A DNA stretch of 64,000 bases, taken from Magnolia sinica. Its lineage: Eukaryota > Streptophyta > Magnoliopsida > Magnoliales > Magnoliaceae. Location: NCBI RefSeq assembly GCF_029962835.1, contig NC_080574.1, forward strand, positions 28,246,001-28,310,000. Reading direction: 5' to 3'. The notes beneath the pieces are model-generated. The model saw only the letters and a list, made by a program, of their open reading frames with translations. It was not told the origin of the DNA and made no database searches. Below are positions 45,401 through 57,077 of the stretch, one piece after another. Within the stretch, counting starts at the first letter, position 1. The number at the start of each line of letters is the position of its first letter. A program made the translations under genes and the position numbers.

Positions 45401-48342
45401 TGTCGCCATTGTGAATTAATTATTTCATAGCCCACAAAGCTATAATGAAGGATCTGACGTTTCCAGATCAGATAAAGTCAACACCCTTGGAAATTCTTTT
45501 TGGCAGATAATAAGAAGACCGATCAGAGTAGAAAGAAATAATCTGACTTGTATTGAAAATAATCAATAACAGGCACTGCTTGAACTTTTTAAGGTTCTAC
45601 ACCCATTATATTTCCACACTGGGAATGACTATCCCATTCGTTGATAGTGTAGTGTTGAAAGAACTTAAAGAAGGAGAACATGAGCTAAAGAGTTTATACC
45701 TTGGATATATGCACTCCAAGACTGCGATGTATACCAGAACATTGCATGCAAATAAAGATCCCTAGGTTCACGCTTGCCCATCGTGGGGCCCTGCAGTAAA
45801 GATTTTTATTATTATTTATTTTTAAAGAGAATCAAAAGAGGGGTAATTCCACAGTAATTGACTTGAAACTCCATAGCGATGAAAAGAAACATGAGAAAAC
45901 TGCAGGGGGTGCCAATACAAAATCCCAAAGCTATATGCAGTTGCAGGGACAATCGTTTCAAACATTAGCTTCAAAAAATAATATACGCAGACAAAATACC
46001 CATCTCGTGAAGACTATTAAAACTTCAAAACAGATAAGTTCTTGTTCTATTTTTATCACACCTTTAAGATGAGAAGAAAATAGAGAAATTGGAGAAAATC
46101 ACAAGAACTCTCTAGAACCAAATACTTATTTTATTTTTAAATCTAATCCTAAGGATCAGCCTTCAATGTAAGAAAGAAAAGAAAAAAAGAAAAAAAAAAT
46201 AAAAAATCCAATCGTAACGGTCAGCCTTCAATGTAAAAATTTCCAGCAGTCACGGTGCGTTTGGTTTCACCAAATATCAAGAAATTTCATGATATTTTGC
46301 ACCAAGCTAATTAATCATGAAATTTCATGATCTTTGGTGCAACCAAATGCACTCTAAACCTGCATGTAGAATCAAGATATTTATAACCTTTACAAATCTA
46401 TTCTTGAATCAGACAGGGGTAACACAAATAGTCACCATTCGATCGCTAATCAAACAGATACTGGCATGATTTGTCCATATAAAATACAATACTCGTGGGA
46501 AAAAAAATGTTTCAAAACATGAAATAACAGCTAATATTGAAATTTGCTTTAACCATCCAAACAGGAATGTCAACTGATTTACATACTTGTTACTACAATC
46601 AGCACACACCCTATTTTCTGGCAACCTCATAAGACCCTCCAATATCTGCACACAACAACATTTCAAACCATGAGAGATTATCTGGACTGCCAAACTACAC
46701 TTACCCAGAAATGAAAAAAAAATAAAAAGCTGCAACTAAGCTAAAATGAGGACCAAAGAGAGCTTAACAATCAGAGCTAGTGAAAAGGTGAGGTAAATGC
46801 ATGAAAAGCAGAAATTTTAAAGCTATGTTGTACAGAGTACAAGCATTCTAAAACAGCAGACATGCATTTATACAAGATTTAAGGTACAACCAGCTCAGTC
46901 AGACCTGTCCATTGTATGTTCTAGTAATTCATACAAGCCAAAGTGGTGAACTAATCTGAGCCACTAAATCAACTCTTCCATTTCTGATTCAGTAATCGGG
47001 ACAGGACAACAATCTGTTGATTATATAATCAAAGAAGCTGTGTTTGTTTATAAAGCAGACTCTGGGGGTAGTTCTGCTGAAGCAATCCAACGGATGTTAC
47101 TAGCACAATGAAGAAATCAAATTCAATAAGTGCAGAAATGGAGCTTTGGAATTAAAATTGCAAAATGCAAGCCAACATTGAGAGATCTAGAAACTCATCA
47201 TAGTAGGATGTTGAATCCTACTCTTGCTACTGTGTCCGAGATCCACTCTGTTCATCAGGTGGGCCCCACCATTTATGTGCCATTGCCCAAAAACCAGGCC
47301 AGTCCAGCCATCAGGTGGGTGACATGTGTACATTGGATGTGGACCACTGTCATTTTCTCCAACCCTCCTATTTTTCGTTCCTACATATTGGACCCGATCT
47401 GGACTTTTCATCAGATGGGCCCCACCATTTATGGTGCAAAAACCAGGCTGGTCCACTCAGGTGGGTGACATCTATATATTGGATGTTGACCGCAGTCGTT
47501 TTCTCTAACCTTCTAATTTTTCTTTCCTACAGATTGGACCCGATCTGGACTGTTCATCAGGTAGGCCCCACTGTTTATGTGCTATGGCGCAGAAACCAGG
47601 CCGGTCCATTCATCAGGCGGATGACATGTGTACATCGCAGTGGAACACGGTCATTTCCTCCAACCTTCCTATTTTCATCCGTACACATTGAACCCAATCC
47701 AGGCTGTTCATCAGGTGGACCCCACCATTAATGTGCCATGACCCAAAAACCAGGCCAATCCAGTCATCAGGTGGCTAACACATGTACATAGGATGCGGAC
47801 CACGCTCATTTCACTAACCTTCCATGTTTCTTTCCGTACAAGGTGTACCACCCACCTGATGACTTTTGGGCCATGGCAAAGGCATACTGGGGCCCACCTG
47901 ATGAACAACCAGGATCTTGTAACAAGTTCCACATTGTAAAATCGAAACAGAGAAAACAGAGTTTCAAATTCTAAATGCACCCCATCTATCCATTTCATCC
48001 ATTAAAGAATTCATAAATACTATATAACCCAACAATTAGCTGAAAATATCCAATCTGCCATTGCCAAACACTAGAAATCTTCAAAACTCCTAACAACGCG
48101 AAAAATTCAGTAATTCGGGTTTTCATTGGAAGGTTAGAGAAAAATTCAGTTTTACCAATTCACCAATATCGGAATTTTCATTGGAAAAAGGTCATGAGTG
48201 GCAAATAAATTACGAAAATACCAAAACGATGGAAAAGGTGGTGGGAAGGGATGGGTAAATGAAGGAGAAATGAGGGGTAGAAAATAAGGACCTTGGTGTG
48301 TTTGGCATTGAGCTCTTTGGTGACGTGCGCCTTCTCGTTCAT
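41505..48342 (-). CDS. AGD15-like: ArfGAP domain protein, AGD5/AGD15 type, eight coding exons
   Basis: It activates GTP hydrolysis by ARF GTPases in membrane trafficking (family knowledge). Coding exons on the minus strand, with GT-AG borders and matching phases, are 48342-48292, 46645-46587, 45790-45700, 44915-44861, 44731-44641, 44030-43469, 41899-41710 and 41611-41505 (TAG). They total 1206 bases, about 401 residues. It opens [17 protein letters not shown], the usual start of this subfamily. The zinc finger is C31-X2-C34-X16-C51-X2-C54 and the arginine finger is R59. The ArfGAP domain ends near residue 122 (YEEKRW). Seven repeats of about 21 residues ([15 protein letters not shown]) fill exon 6. 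Exon 7 has a conserved DLIDLL...NWARF block. The TAG replaces an expected glutamine codon after NSWAKF, so the tail may be shortened. It is longer than Arabidopsis AGD15 and shorter than AGD5 (lengths from memory). Homology is very secure. The orthologue choice is less so. Confidence 0.93.
42389..42499. repeat. Compound (GT)n-(GA)n-(GT)n microsatellite in ArfGAP intron 6
   Basis: About 42 bp of GT, then about 44 bp of GA, then about 25 bp of GT. It is long, nearly pure and almost certainly length-variable between individuals. Confidence 0.95.
42667..43201. mobile_element. Inverted-repeat MITE in ArfGAP intron 6
   Basis: The ends are inverse to each other over about 50 bp: 'ggggtgcgcaccagttg' on the left, and the inverse of the right end reads 'ggggtgtgctccaatgg'. 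Inner blocks 'gtggggcccacgtgatgta' and 'tgcatcatgtgggctcc' pair too. The flanks 'tgcagttat' and 'ttcagttgt' may be an aged 8-9 bp target duplication. It is 535 bp and non-coding. Confidence 0.7.
43523..43939 (-). repeat. In-frame coding minisatellite, seven units, in ArfGAP exon 6
   Basis: Seven units of 51-66 bases encode versions of [20 protein letters not shown]. Codons for SRKSSLEA are almost unchanged between units, so the array has spread recently. Each unit has a basic residue pair before serines (RKSS), a common kinase target pattern. Every unit keeps the reading frame. Units 6 and 7 share an extra asparagine. Confidence 0.9.
44197..44559. mobile_element. Inverted-repeat MITE in ArfGAP intron 5
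   Basis: 'taagtgcacacgtgtgtgca' at the left is matched by the inverse of the right end, 'taagcactcaggtgtgtgca'. The match continues through 'agcttatgtaca' / 'agctcatgtaca', about 35 bp in all. It is 363 bp and non-coding. It lies wholly within the intron between exons 5 and 6. Confidence 0.65.
46253..46355. mobile_element. Small inverted-repeat MITE in ArfGAP intron 2
   Basis: About 100 bp forming one hairpin: 'ggtgcgtttggtttcacc' and 'agaaatttcatgatat' on the left pair with 'atcatgaaatttcatgatc' and 'ggtgcaaccaaatgcact' on the right. The 'gcgtttggt' end is typical of short Tourist or hAT-type MITEs. The target duplication is not clear. Confidence 0.6.
47239..47915. mobile_element. Compound MITE of four tandem units with an inverted end, in ArfGAP intron 1
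   Basis: Four direct copies of a unit of about 150 bp begin at 47249, 47405, 47551 and 47705, each with 'gttcatcaggtgggcccc' or a close variant. Each runs through 'aaaaaccaggc', 'catcaggtgggtgacatg' and 'ttggaccc'. After the last copy, 47845-47912 holds the first half of the unit in reverse ('ccacccacctgatgac', 'ggcccacctgatgaac'). The whole therefore has terminal inverted repeats of about 70 bp around a tandem array. No coding. A related single copy lies near 57241-57480. Confidence 0.75.
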
Positions 48343-48473
48343 GGTTGCTTTTTTTTTTTTTCTTCGCTTTCAAGGGTAGTTTCGGAATGGAAGAAAATGG
48401 AGCGAGGAAGGCAAGAAACGACCGATCTTCGCCTTCGCTCGTCCAAAGGAGATGAGAAAGGAATTCCGTTTTC

Positions 48474-48490
48474 GTTTTATATATATATAA
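48474..48490 (-). promoter_or_regulatory. Likely TATA box of the ArfGAP gene
   Basis: On the minus strand this reads 'tttatatatatataaaacg' and lies about 135-150 bases upstream of the ATG at 48342, which would leave a 5' leader of about 100 bases. It overlaps a short TA repeat, so the motif could be chance. Confidence 0.4.
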
Positions 48491-48599
48491 AGAGAGAGAA
48501 AGAGAGGAAAGCGTTGAAAAGTCAGAAGTCCTTCGATTCCGCGCCAAATGGCGGATGTATTTTGCTTTCTGAACACGGATCCAGTACAAAGATCTGTAT

Positions 48600-49168
48600 G
48601 TTAAGGTTAAGCTACAACGCTGTGTGTGGGGCCCGTTATAGTGTATGAATAAAATCCAATCTGTCAATTACCTTTTACTCATCATTTAGGAATAGTATTT
48701 TAAAAAAAAAATTTAATGATGTTCATGTGATGAGCGCCAAATTTTTAATGGATCAGATGAAATATGAAATATGTTGGGCCCCACAAATAATGTAGAGGGT
48801 ATTGAATGGTAAGCGTTCCATCCCAACTGTTCCCTTTGTATGGTCTAGATAAATGTTAGATATGCCAGATTGTGGATCACGGTAAGGAAGTGAAGGGACT
48901 CACGTGATGGACGGATCGGATGTTGCAAAAACTTGATTTTTCTAACGGTCGGCGGAGTGCGCACCCACGAGGTTATGATGTATGTAGATCGACTCAAATC
49001 CAATCGTCCAAAATCTGGACCCGCTGAGGATGGGCCAACGATCAACCTGAGCACGTGAAATCTTGATCATTCGTTTGACGGTCGTCATGTGGACGGTTTA
49101 AAAGAAAGGGATTTTGAAAGTACACAAGAAAAAAGAAGTTTAATATATTATGAAGTAGCCCAATTTTC
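48600..49168. other. Upstream spacer with inverted-repeat element ends
   Basis: 'gtgtggggcccgttatagtg' near 48625 and 'gttgggccccac' near 48772 in opposite order suggest a small GGCCCACC-type element of about 170 bp directly upstream of the ArfGAP promoter. No gene is seen in the rest. Confidence 0.4.
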
Positions 49169-49280
49169 GGGTCCTTGCTCTTGCTCCGGTAGTACACTCC
49201 TAGGAGTTTCAACAACTGGTCAAGGGTTCCCGTACCAATAGGTGGTGAAATTTTTTCTCTCTTTTCTGTTGATTTCATGG
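49169..49280 (+). mobile_element. tRNA-derived SINE, copy 2
   Basis: It starts 'gggtccttgctcttgctccg', has 'cctaggagtttcaac' and a B-box-like 'aagggttcccgta', then 'ataggtggtgaaatt'. It shares its body with the copies at 8780 and 58878. The tail is T-rich and no target duplication was found, so the 3' end may be truncated. Confidence 0.7.
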
Positions 49281-49573
49281 AGCTTTTTTTATATTTTCAA
49301 ATATCTCTCGAGGACCCACCACCACATTTTTCAGCTACATTTCCTAGCATACGTTTATTGCCATCAAATTTTCTAACATATGGGGTACTACCAACAACTT
49401 CTAAAGCCATAAAAAAGTGTTGTTTTTTAGTTCAACAATAGCTCTTATTAAATATCAAAGCCAATGGTATGTGGAAGACATTTTAAATAAAAATTTTATT
49501 TTATTTTTTTTTGTAAAATAGTATTTTCTTATATATGAAAACTAATTTTATAGTGAATGCATGACAACCTCGA

Positions 49574-50323
49574 CCCTTAACTAGACGTGTACATGAGTCG
49601 AGCTTGGCATAGCTCAACTCGGCTCGACCACTTGTTGACCCAACTCAAACTTGGCTCAGCTCAATCCTCAAGCCTGACTAGTCAGCTTGGCTCGATTCGA
49701 TTAGTAGTTCGGGCCAGTTCGAGCCGAGTTCATCTCTGCGGAATTTTCACAAACACATGGACTGTATCTTAAATTCTCACTGTTTGTAAAACAGTGGCAG
49801 CAGTTCTTATAGGTATTTCATCAAACACCTCGTAGGCAACATGAAAATCAAGAAAAAATGGTATTTGTTTCACATACATACCTTCCTTGTCACTAGCCGA
49901 CACTTGGTTGGGTCATTTCATCAAACAGTTGGTTTGGATTTGGGCGAACGAATGGCCGAGAGGATTTGGGCAAACAGATTAGGGTTGGGCAAACGGGTTA
50001 GGATTTGAACGTTGGCCATTGGAGCTAGGGTTGGGTGAACGGGTAAGGATTTTTTTTTATATATATAAAAAAAACCTATATATACTCGACTCAAAAATCA
50101 ATCCGGAGCGATCCGAACCTAACCAAGTCAAGTCGAACTCAATACCGAGTTGAGTCGAGTCGAGCTAGGTCCAACTCAGACTCAACTCAAAATGTTTCGA
50201 GCTCATTAAAATTGGCTCGACTTGGCTTGAACACGGTTTCAATCCGAGTCAAGTCGAGTTTTTCCGAGTCGATCCAAGTGAGCTAACGAGCTAACTTGAC
50301 TCGTGTATACCTCTATCCTTAAC
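49574..50323. mobile_element. hAT-like element with GAGTCGAG-rich arms
   Basis: The element is 49582-50315 (734 bp). The left end 'tagacgtgtacatgagtcga' is matched by the inverse of the right end, 'tagaggtatacacgagtcaa'. It is flanked by the 8-bp repeat 'cccttaac' (49574-49581) and 'tccttaac' (50316-50323), one mismatch apart, as for hAT elements. Both arms are packed with 'cgagtcgag' and 'ggctcgac' words, the likely transposase-binding repeats. No transposase frame, so it is non-autonomous. Confidence 0.75.
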
Positions 50324-51946
50324 ACATGATAACTTTGACATCGATAACCTTGACCCTGACCCTTAACACTACAAGGACATCATCTGTAGGGCCCATTATC
50401 GAGTATGTGTTAAGAGTCGAGATTGTCATGTGTTAAGGGTCTAGTTTGTCATGTGTTAAGGATTGTGGGGCCCACCATGAGACAAGTGTTGAAAATCTAC
50501 TTCGTCCATTGGATTCAAAATTTAATTTAATATCATGAGCCAAATTATAAGTTACATCCAAAAATTGTAGTCCCTAAGAAGTTTTCAATTGTATGTAGGT
50601 TTTCAATCTCACTATTTTCTATGGCAAAAGAATGAGTTACAACCATAAATAAGGTGGATCCCACCACAAGTAAATAGTTAGGAGCGAATGGGCACTGGCT
50701 AGTGCTATTGGTTTTTGTGAGCCATTGTGATATATATAATTTATGCATGCCGTCTATATCTCTTAACCAAAAAATTTAGAGCTTGAGCCCCAAAAGGAAG
50801 CAAATCAAAAGCTTAAATGGACTACACTACAAGAAAACTTCTAAGATCATTCATACACCATTTGTGAAGTCTACCATCGCATGTGTGTAATTCGCTCTAT
50901 TCATTAACTTCGTAATTTCATGAAAGGTCATGGTTGGAAGCATGATCAACATCTACCAGTTACATGGCCTACGTCACAAGAAAATAGTTTATATCGAACG
51001 AATACTGTTATAGTTTATCATGTTTTGTGGCCTACACACAACTTGTCTGCAAGAAGTTAATATCTTCTCATATAAATAAAGGATTATAAAGACAATGAAC
51101 AAATTGGATCTAGATTCTAATGGGCCCAATAACAAATTTCATACATGTTATTTCATTGGAATTGGATAATACATAACTTCTTCTTCACTCAAAATTTATA
51201 CTTCTACTATTCAAAGATAGGGATAATTTGGTCCAAAAAACTTTTAAAAACCTGTCAATAGACTACTCATAATATTTTAGACCTCCTTTCTTTTGGGAGA
51301 TTTTGATACCCCAAGGCTAGTACGGTCAAAATCCCTCAATCATTAGATGCCATTGGATTGGAGGAGCCCTTATCCCAAAATCCCCCCGTTATTCTATGAA
51401 TCTATAACCAGGGATGATATCTAAAATCCGATGGCAGCTCTCTTTCAGTATTCTGCCATACTTTCATTGGCTTTGTCATTAATGCTGTTATTACGAAGCT
51501 TTCTTTCGAATCCTTGTATTCTATTGTCCCATCTGAACATTTTAAAAAGCAATGCAATTCATCTGATATTCTTACTCAGAATTGGTTATTTTTAATTCCA
51601 TGGAGTCAAGACGGCGAAGTTTCAGTTTAAATCATTTGCATAGTGATGTCAAACGAGTCGCCGGCCAGCCACTTGGAGACTATTGCTTCCGTTCTTGGAA
51701 GGTGGAAGTTCCAAAGGCCATATACGAGTTCATTTTGCCGGGACCCACAAGCAAAAATGTACGAATGGTCAGGCCAGTTGCCCACACCGAATAGAGATCT
51801 AACAATCAATATTCTATAGATGAATGTGATGTTGGAGGAGATAAAGAATAGATTTTTGGACGCAAGAGTATTGCAAGTATAATGTGTTTTACACTCACGA
51901 GTACTGCCTGCCAGTAGAATGTTTTTGTATACTTGGAATTATGAAA
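50324..51946. other. Gene-free spacer
   Basis: A short direct repeat of 'catgtgttaagg' type lies near 50330-50465, beside the hAT-like element. 'gtggggcccaccatgag' near 50466 is a lone family end. No coding frame above 70 codons has a domain. Confidence 0.45.
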
Positions 51947-52004
51947 GTGGATATTTGACGTAGAGCAGGTCACGGACAGTTTCATGGTCAAGATGGACTG
52001 GGCT
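51947..52004 (+). repeat. 58-bp duplication across the left edge of solo LTR copy B
   Basis: The block 'gtggatatttgacgtagag...ggactgggct' is a tandem copy of the first 58 bases starting at 52005. It includes 9 bases of flank with the ATATT target site and about 49 bases of LTR start. It arose after, or during, insertion. Confidence 0.75.
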
Positions 52005-52008
52005 GTGG

Positions 52009-52752
52009 ATATTTGATGTAGAGCGGGTCGTGGACAGTTTCATGGCCAAGATGGACCAGAAGAGGCCCGATCGCAAACGGAAGTTATCCAGACCATTAGC
52101 ACTCAAAGCGGATGTATCTCGCAAATCGGAATGAGCTATCGGACGTGCCATATATGATTTTGGGGTAGGACGAGCTACTTTAGCCACCCAATTCTGCTAT
52201 GCCAGGTTGCCCATGCCGAATTTGTGAAATACCATCAGATCGACGGTCGAAATCCCATTTTATTTTCACTTTTACTATTTATAATAAGTTTTAGTTTGAG
52301 TATTTACTATTTATAATAAGTTTTAGTTTGAGTATAACTCTTCATCCTTTGAGCTTTAGGAGTTGTGCCCAACATGAAAAGTGCTTAAAACAATTAGGAA
52401 AACATCATGGTTTGGCCAAATAGGACACTTATTGTTTTTGGCAGAAAACCATGTGCACCAGTGGACATCATGACCTTCTATAAATAGTAAGTTTACTATT
52501 TATAGTAAGTCACAATTTCTAAGAATTTTAGTTGTTGTTTGATTATGAAACTTCTTCCATAGTTTAATATACCTTTCAAAGGGTTGTAAACTCGTTTATT
52601 TCATTCATCAATCAAATTACGAATTTTATAGAATTTATTTCTATTTTGCTTATTTCTTTCTCGAGGCGTTCAGAGAAGTTCCTTGGATTCGGAACAATTA
52701 TCCCCTTAAAGAAGATGGTGCTCGACCTCACGTCCTTCCCCATGTCAATATT
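52009..52752 (+). mobile_element. Solo LTR, family 1, copy B (with ATATT target duplication)
   Basis: The LTR proper is 52014-52747 (734 bp). It starts TGATGTAGAGCGGGTC and ends '...cccatgtca'. The 5-bp repeat ATATT flanks it at 52009-52013 and 52748-52752. It is the same family as 10153-10871, with similarity along the full length, including the 'tgctcgacctcacgtcc' end. A 31-bp direct repeat ('tactatttataataag...') lies near 52273-52335. It is a remnant of one element; no internal part remains. Confidence 0.85.
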
Positions 52753-55529
52753 ATAATGCTTTGAATTGTTGGAATGAAGGATTTCTCTTTTGCCTCCTAC
52801 TATTACATGAACGTCCCTTTTTTATAGACTCTCGATGAAGAATCTACCTAAAAGATTAAATGTACCACAACTTTCTGTAAAGAGCATTAATTACTTAGAA
52901 AACTCAGAAGACACATTCTAGACTAGACAATACTTCTCAAATATTTTTTATTGTCAAATTATATTTTCAACATGTTGACCATCTAAAAGGCAATCTCGAA
53001 GGTTGACATTTTAACTTCACACATCAATGGTCAGAACCACCCTTTCACCGTGATGAGGAGATGGATCTCTCTGATCATCTTCCCATCCCTTCATATGGGC
53101 TCCACGGAACAGACTCATGAGTTTGAGACCGAATAGCAACTTGAACAAAAGGAACTCTCTGCATACAGGTCTTTGTTTGAAATGAAGGCCCTTACTAGAG
53201 GGACTAAAGGGTGTGTCATTCAGTACTTATCTTTTCCAAAATTCACTTGCCATCGCAATCCCTGATTGTATTCACATCTATCCTGGCTCAAGAGCTACAG
53301 GATCACCAGAAGGGCATTAATTCTGACGTTGGTATTTTCCTTCCCACTCCCCCAGCTGAAACCTGAACTGGTATAAACTAAACCCTTTCAAATAGTGCAT
53401 GAGTCATTTATGGACCACAGAAGCTATTCTTTCATGACCACTTACCTCCGATGATATGTTCTGTTTTCATGGCACCTATTCAAACTATCCCAAGCTTCCG
53501 TCGTCACCCTGTTATTAGACCACTATCTATGCATGTACTTTCCACCTTGATTCTTGAATCTTTTGCTTCTTGGCTTCTATGTGCAGATAGAATATGGGCA
53601 CTGCTGTTACAAATATATGTTCTCGTCTGGTTCTTTTTTGTTTTCCTAAGCAGTATGCATTTCGCCCATTTGATCAAGTGCCCTTCAGCTTATTGGGATT
53701 CTTGCCCCCTCTTATGTTCCACGACATGATTTTCATGACAAACAAACAGCACCCTCTTTTGTGTACTTTCTTAACTCATCAGCCCCATCCACCCTGAACC
53801 CCATTTTGAGATTTGCTCCTTTGCAAATGCTCACTTAGTGCTTCTAGGTTAGTATACAACATATGAACTACATGTAATCCATAAATCAAGCTTATTGCCT
53901 TTCGAATATGTAATTATCGTGGGTAGTTTGGAAACTGATTTAAGCTATTCTAATTGCATTAAGCAAATGTTAGTGGCGTTTCAGCACCTAAGATCATAAG
54001 ATTGGTGTGGTTCTTTGTATGTGGCCAAATAGATGAACGGTCCATATCCTGTAAATGTGAGTGCTTGTTAACTAACTTAGACATTGGTGCTCATAGCACC
54101 AGGTCACACACATCAATGCTGGTATGCATGGGACACCCGAGCCATGTATCAGATCAGGTGGAACCAACAGTGTATTTCATTTCAGGCTGGTTAACTGTCA
54201 TGTAGACCATACATTTTCTGAAAAATAAAAAAATAAAAAATGGATGGTCTAGAACAGTTTCAAGTTGCAAATTGTTTTGGTTCATCTGTTGTTTTCATAT
54301 TTGTGGCCTATCTGACAGTCGAACAAACCTAGGTTTTTGGCCAGACAAATGATCTTCACTGGAGGTATGGTATGATAAATGGCTCAGATGGAATACGCAC
54401 ATACAAAGTCAGCTCCAGTGGGGCTATCAAACCTCAGTTACATTGAAATCACTTGAGAAAGGGAGAGAGAGGCACAAAATAAAAAATTAATTAATCAAAC
54501 CATAAACCAGCAATTATTAAAACTCTCAACATAAGTGAAAATCCGAAAGACACGAATATCATGATTGAGCTAAACGAGCTATTAGCTATGATGACCGAAA
54601 TTCAAATCGACCCAAGTTAACTATCCATCTAAAGCTTCCCTCAAAGTGAATTGATCCATGAAAATTTTTGTCATCTCAGGACACGATCATCAAATGTGTA
54701 GAATCCAATCTTGGCATTCCTTCCAAGAAATGGCATGATGGTCCATTCACCAAGGACCATTCAAGCAAAATTGTATCCAATGCAAGCTTTTAGGTCATGT
54801 TATATTGAATAGGTTATTTAGGTCATGCTATATATCTAACATTGGTTATCGTATTCCTTGTTTATCAACACCTAAAATAGAGAATAAAAATAAAAATAGA
54901 ATGTAGCACATCTTGGGAATTGATATTGGTCAATGGAGATATCGTCATTGACACATGTGATACATGTAAGGCACTTGAAAAAATTAATGGTAGCATAGGG
55001 CGCATGAAATATAGACAGTGCAATGTGTGGCCATTGTGTTTCTACATCCACAAGATATCTTCATCCTTATTGGACCTTTTTAGTTAACATAGGCATCACG
55101 CCCTTGCTAACAGTCATATTTTGACTGCAATTACTTATTTTCTTAGTTTCCCATGTATAACTGGATTTAACAACTAGGGCAAGTTAGTCTGCCCAAACAG
55201 CTTGTGACAAACACAACTTTGCTTGCATCCAATGGCCCTTAAAATACAAGAAACACAAGCTCCCCATGCTTCAGCTTCTCCATAGCTTACATGCATGTAG
55301 AGAAGTAAACTAAAATCATTTAAAAAAGAAAAGAAAAAAAAAACAAAAACAAAAAAATCAATTCCAATCTCAAAAGTGATATTTTTTAACCACAGTGATT
55401 ACACTGTGGAAATTGAAATATATTAATTTTTATGGGAATGATACGAATATACAAAGAAAATAGAAAATCTATAGAGATACTCGTCATAACAGAAATAAAA
55501 ATACCCTAATTCCAGCATATTACTCTTAT
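52753..55529. other. Gene-free stretch
   Basis: Two overlapping plus-strand frames at 53451-53797 (92 and 67 codons) are the longest but show no domain or splice support. An A-rich block lies near 55321-55358. A 'ggatggtc'-rich part near 54040-54420 may be a worn MITE. Nothing can be called a gene with confidence. Confidence 0.45.
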
Positions 55530-56297
55530 TGATGCAAAAATCTGGTTCACCCTCTTTAGACCTTCGAGTACCTGCACAGGAAGAAGACAAAGGAGACTCT
55601 AGCTAGAGCAGGGGACCCTCCGATGCCAAAGTCAGGATAAGAATCTGGGTCTTATAGTATTGAGAGGATTTGGGAGAGTTTTGCATACCTTTCACCCTTG
55701 GAGTGTCTCCCATTTATAGGAGAGGGACGATCTTGCCGTACAGGGAGATTTTATTGTAATCTGCTTACGAATGCTTCCCGATCCCGAAATCCTCGAGATC
55801 GGGAATCCTTTCACAAGATTTTCGGAACGGTATTTAAGCTTACACCATTTCTTCCTCGCTCGGCTCGGCCTTAACCGACTCAAGTAACAGACGAGTCTCG
55901 GCTGATTGCAAGGATAAAACTTATCGCCTCCTGTTGGACAGAACAGGACCGGCTTATGGCCGAAGTACTTTCTCAATCCGATAGCCGACATTATAACCAG
56001 CCCAATATGGGTTGGTTTTATAGTCGGTCAGGTGACGTCTAGCGTTCGGGTCTTAATCGACCCTTCTAGAAGTTGTTGCCTCGTTAGCCAAGCTAACTTT
56101 ATGCGTCTTATTTTGCCTATGGCTCCTGACCCTTAAAGTCTCAATCGGGATTCGTTTCCCAGAAATCCGATCTAAATATTTCCTTTAGGCTTTGTCTTGT
56201 CTCAGTCCAATGCGTTGCCTTGAACTCTCAAGCAGTACCTATAAAGTTGGTCCATTCCATAACCGAGTCTCCAGACTTGGTGTTTTTTCCCCCAACA
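55530..56297 (-). mobile_element. Solo LTR candidate, family 2
   Basis: On the minus strand it begins TGTTGGGGGAAAAAACACC and ends '...ttgcatca', about 768 bp with TG...CA ends. It has a richer GC content than its surroundings, as LTRs often do. Flanks 'cttat' and 'acttt' do not form a clean target duplication, so the edges or the single-LTR reading may be off. No internal retrotransposon sequence adjoins it. Confidence 0.5.
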
Positions 56298-57077
56298 ACT
56301 TTAATCTTTCTTATATGATCTATGCAACTAAGTATTTAAAATATTAAAAAAATAATAATTTATTTTTACACACACTCACACATGCAGTACTCGAACCAGG
56401 ACCTCTGTGTTAAAACTCTTTTGAGTCTACCATCGACTAGCTATGGCAATGTCCTTCTAAGTAAAAGCACCATTTTTTCTTTTTCAGCGGTAAATGAAGG
56501 TACAAAATTACAAACCCATTTCAAAGAGAATAAACCAGTTGAGGACAAAAGCTATGATCCACCCAGCAGATAACCTACAACTTATTAATTGAATGCAACA
56601 GTCTACCCTTCCAATAAGTTGGCCCCACAAAGAGAATCACCTAAAGGGAAAATCAGCCACATCTATTCATCTTGTGGACCACACTAGAAAAAACAATGAT
56701 CAGCCATTAATAAATAGAAAAATACAAACAGTGAGTGGATAGGGCTGATTTTTGCACAAGACAATCTTCACGGTGGGATCAACCTGTTGGATGGATTGGA
56801 TGTCTCACACAAATGAAAGGTTAGAAGTTATCCCTAAGGTGGATTGTAACTTGTAGTCCAGCCAGTTGGTTTTGACGCACCTCCATTTCAAATACCCTCT
56901 TGTGAACGGCTTTGGAGGGGACTTCTGCTCCACGGTTTTGAAATAATGGCAAACAAATATATAGTTAAACTAATAAACTGCTATGTTAGTTTACCATCAT
57001 TTGGATGGAATGTGTGACTGCGAAACATTACGGATTACTTAATAATATCATTTTACTTCATAAATGAACATCACCGA

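Noticed and set aside
47130-47731. Overlapping plus-strand frames of 112 and 138 codons
   Set aside because: They run through the tandem units of the compound MITE in ArfGAP intron 1. The repetition, not coding, keeps them open.
53451-53797. Two overlapping plus-strand frames of 92 and 67 codons
   Set aside because: Hydrophobic, compositionally ordinary translations without a domain. Neither is supported by splice signals or a plausible neighbour.
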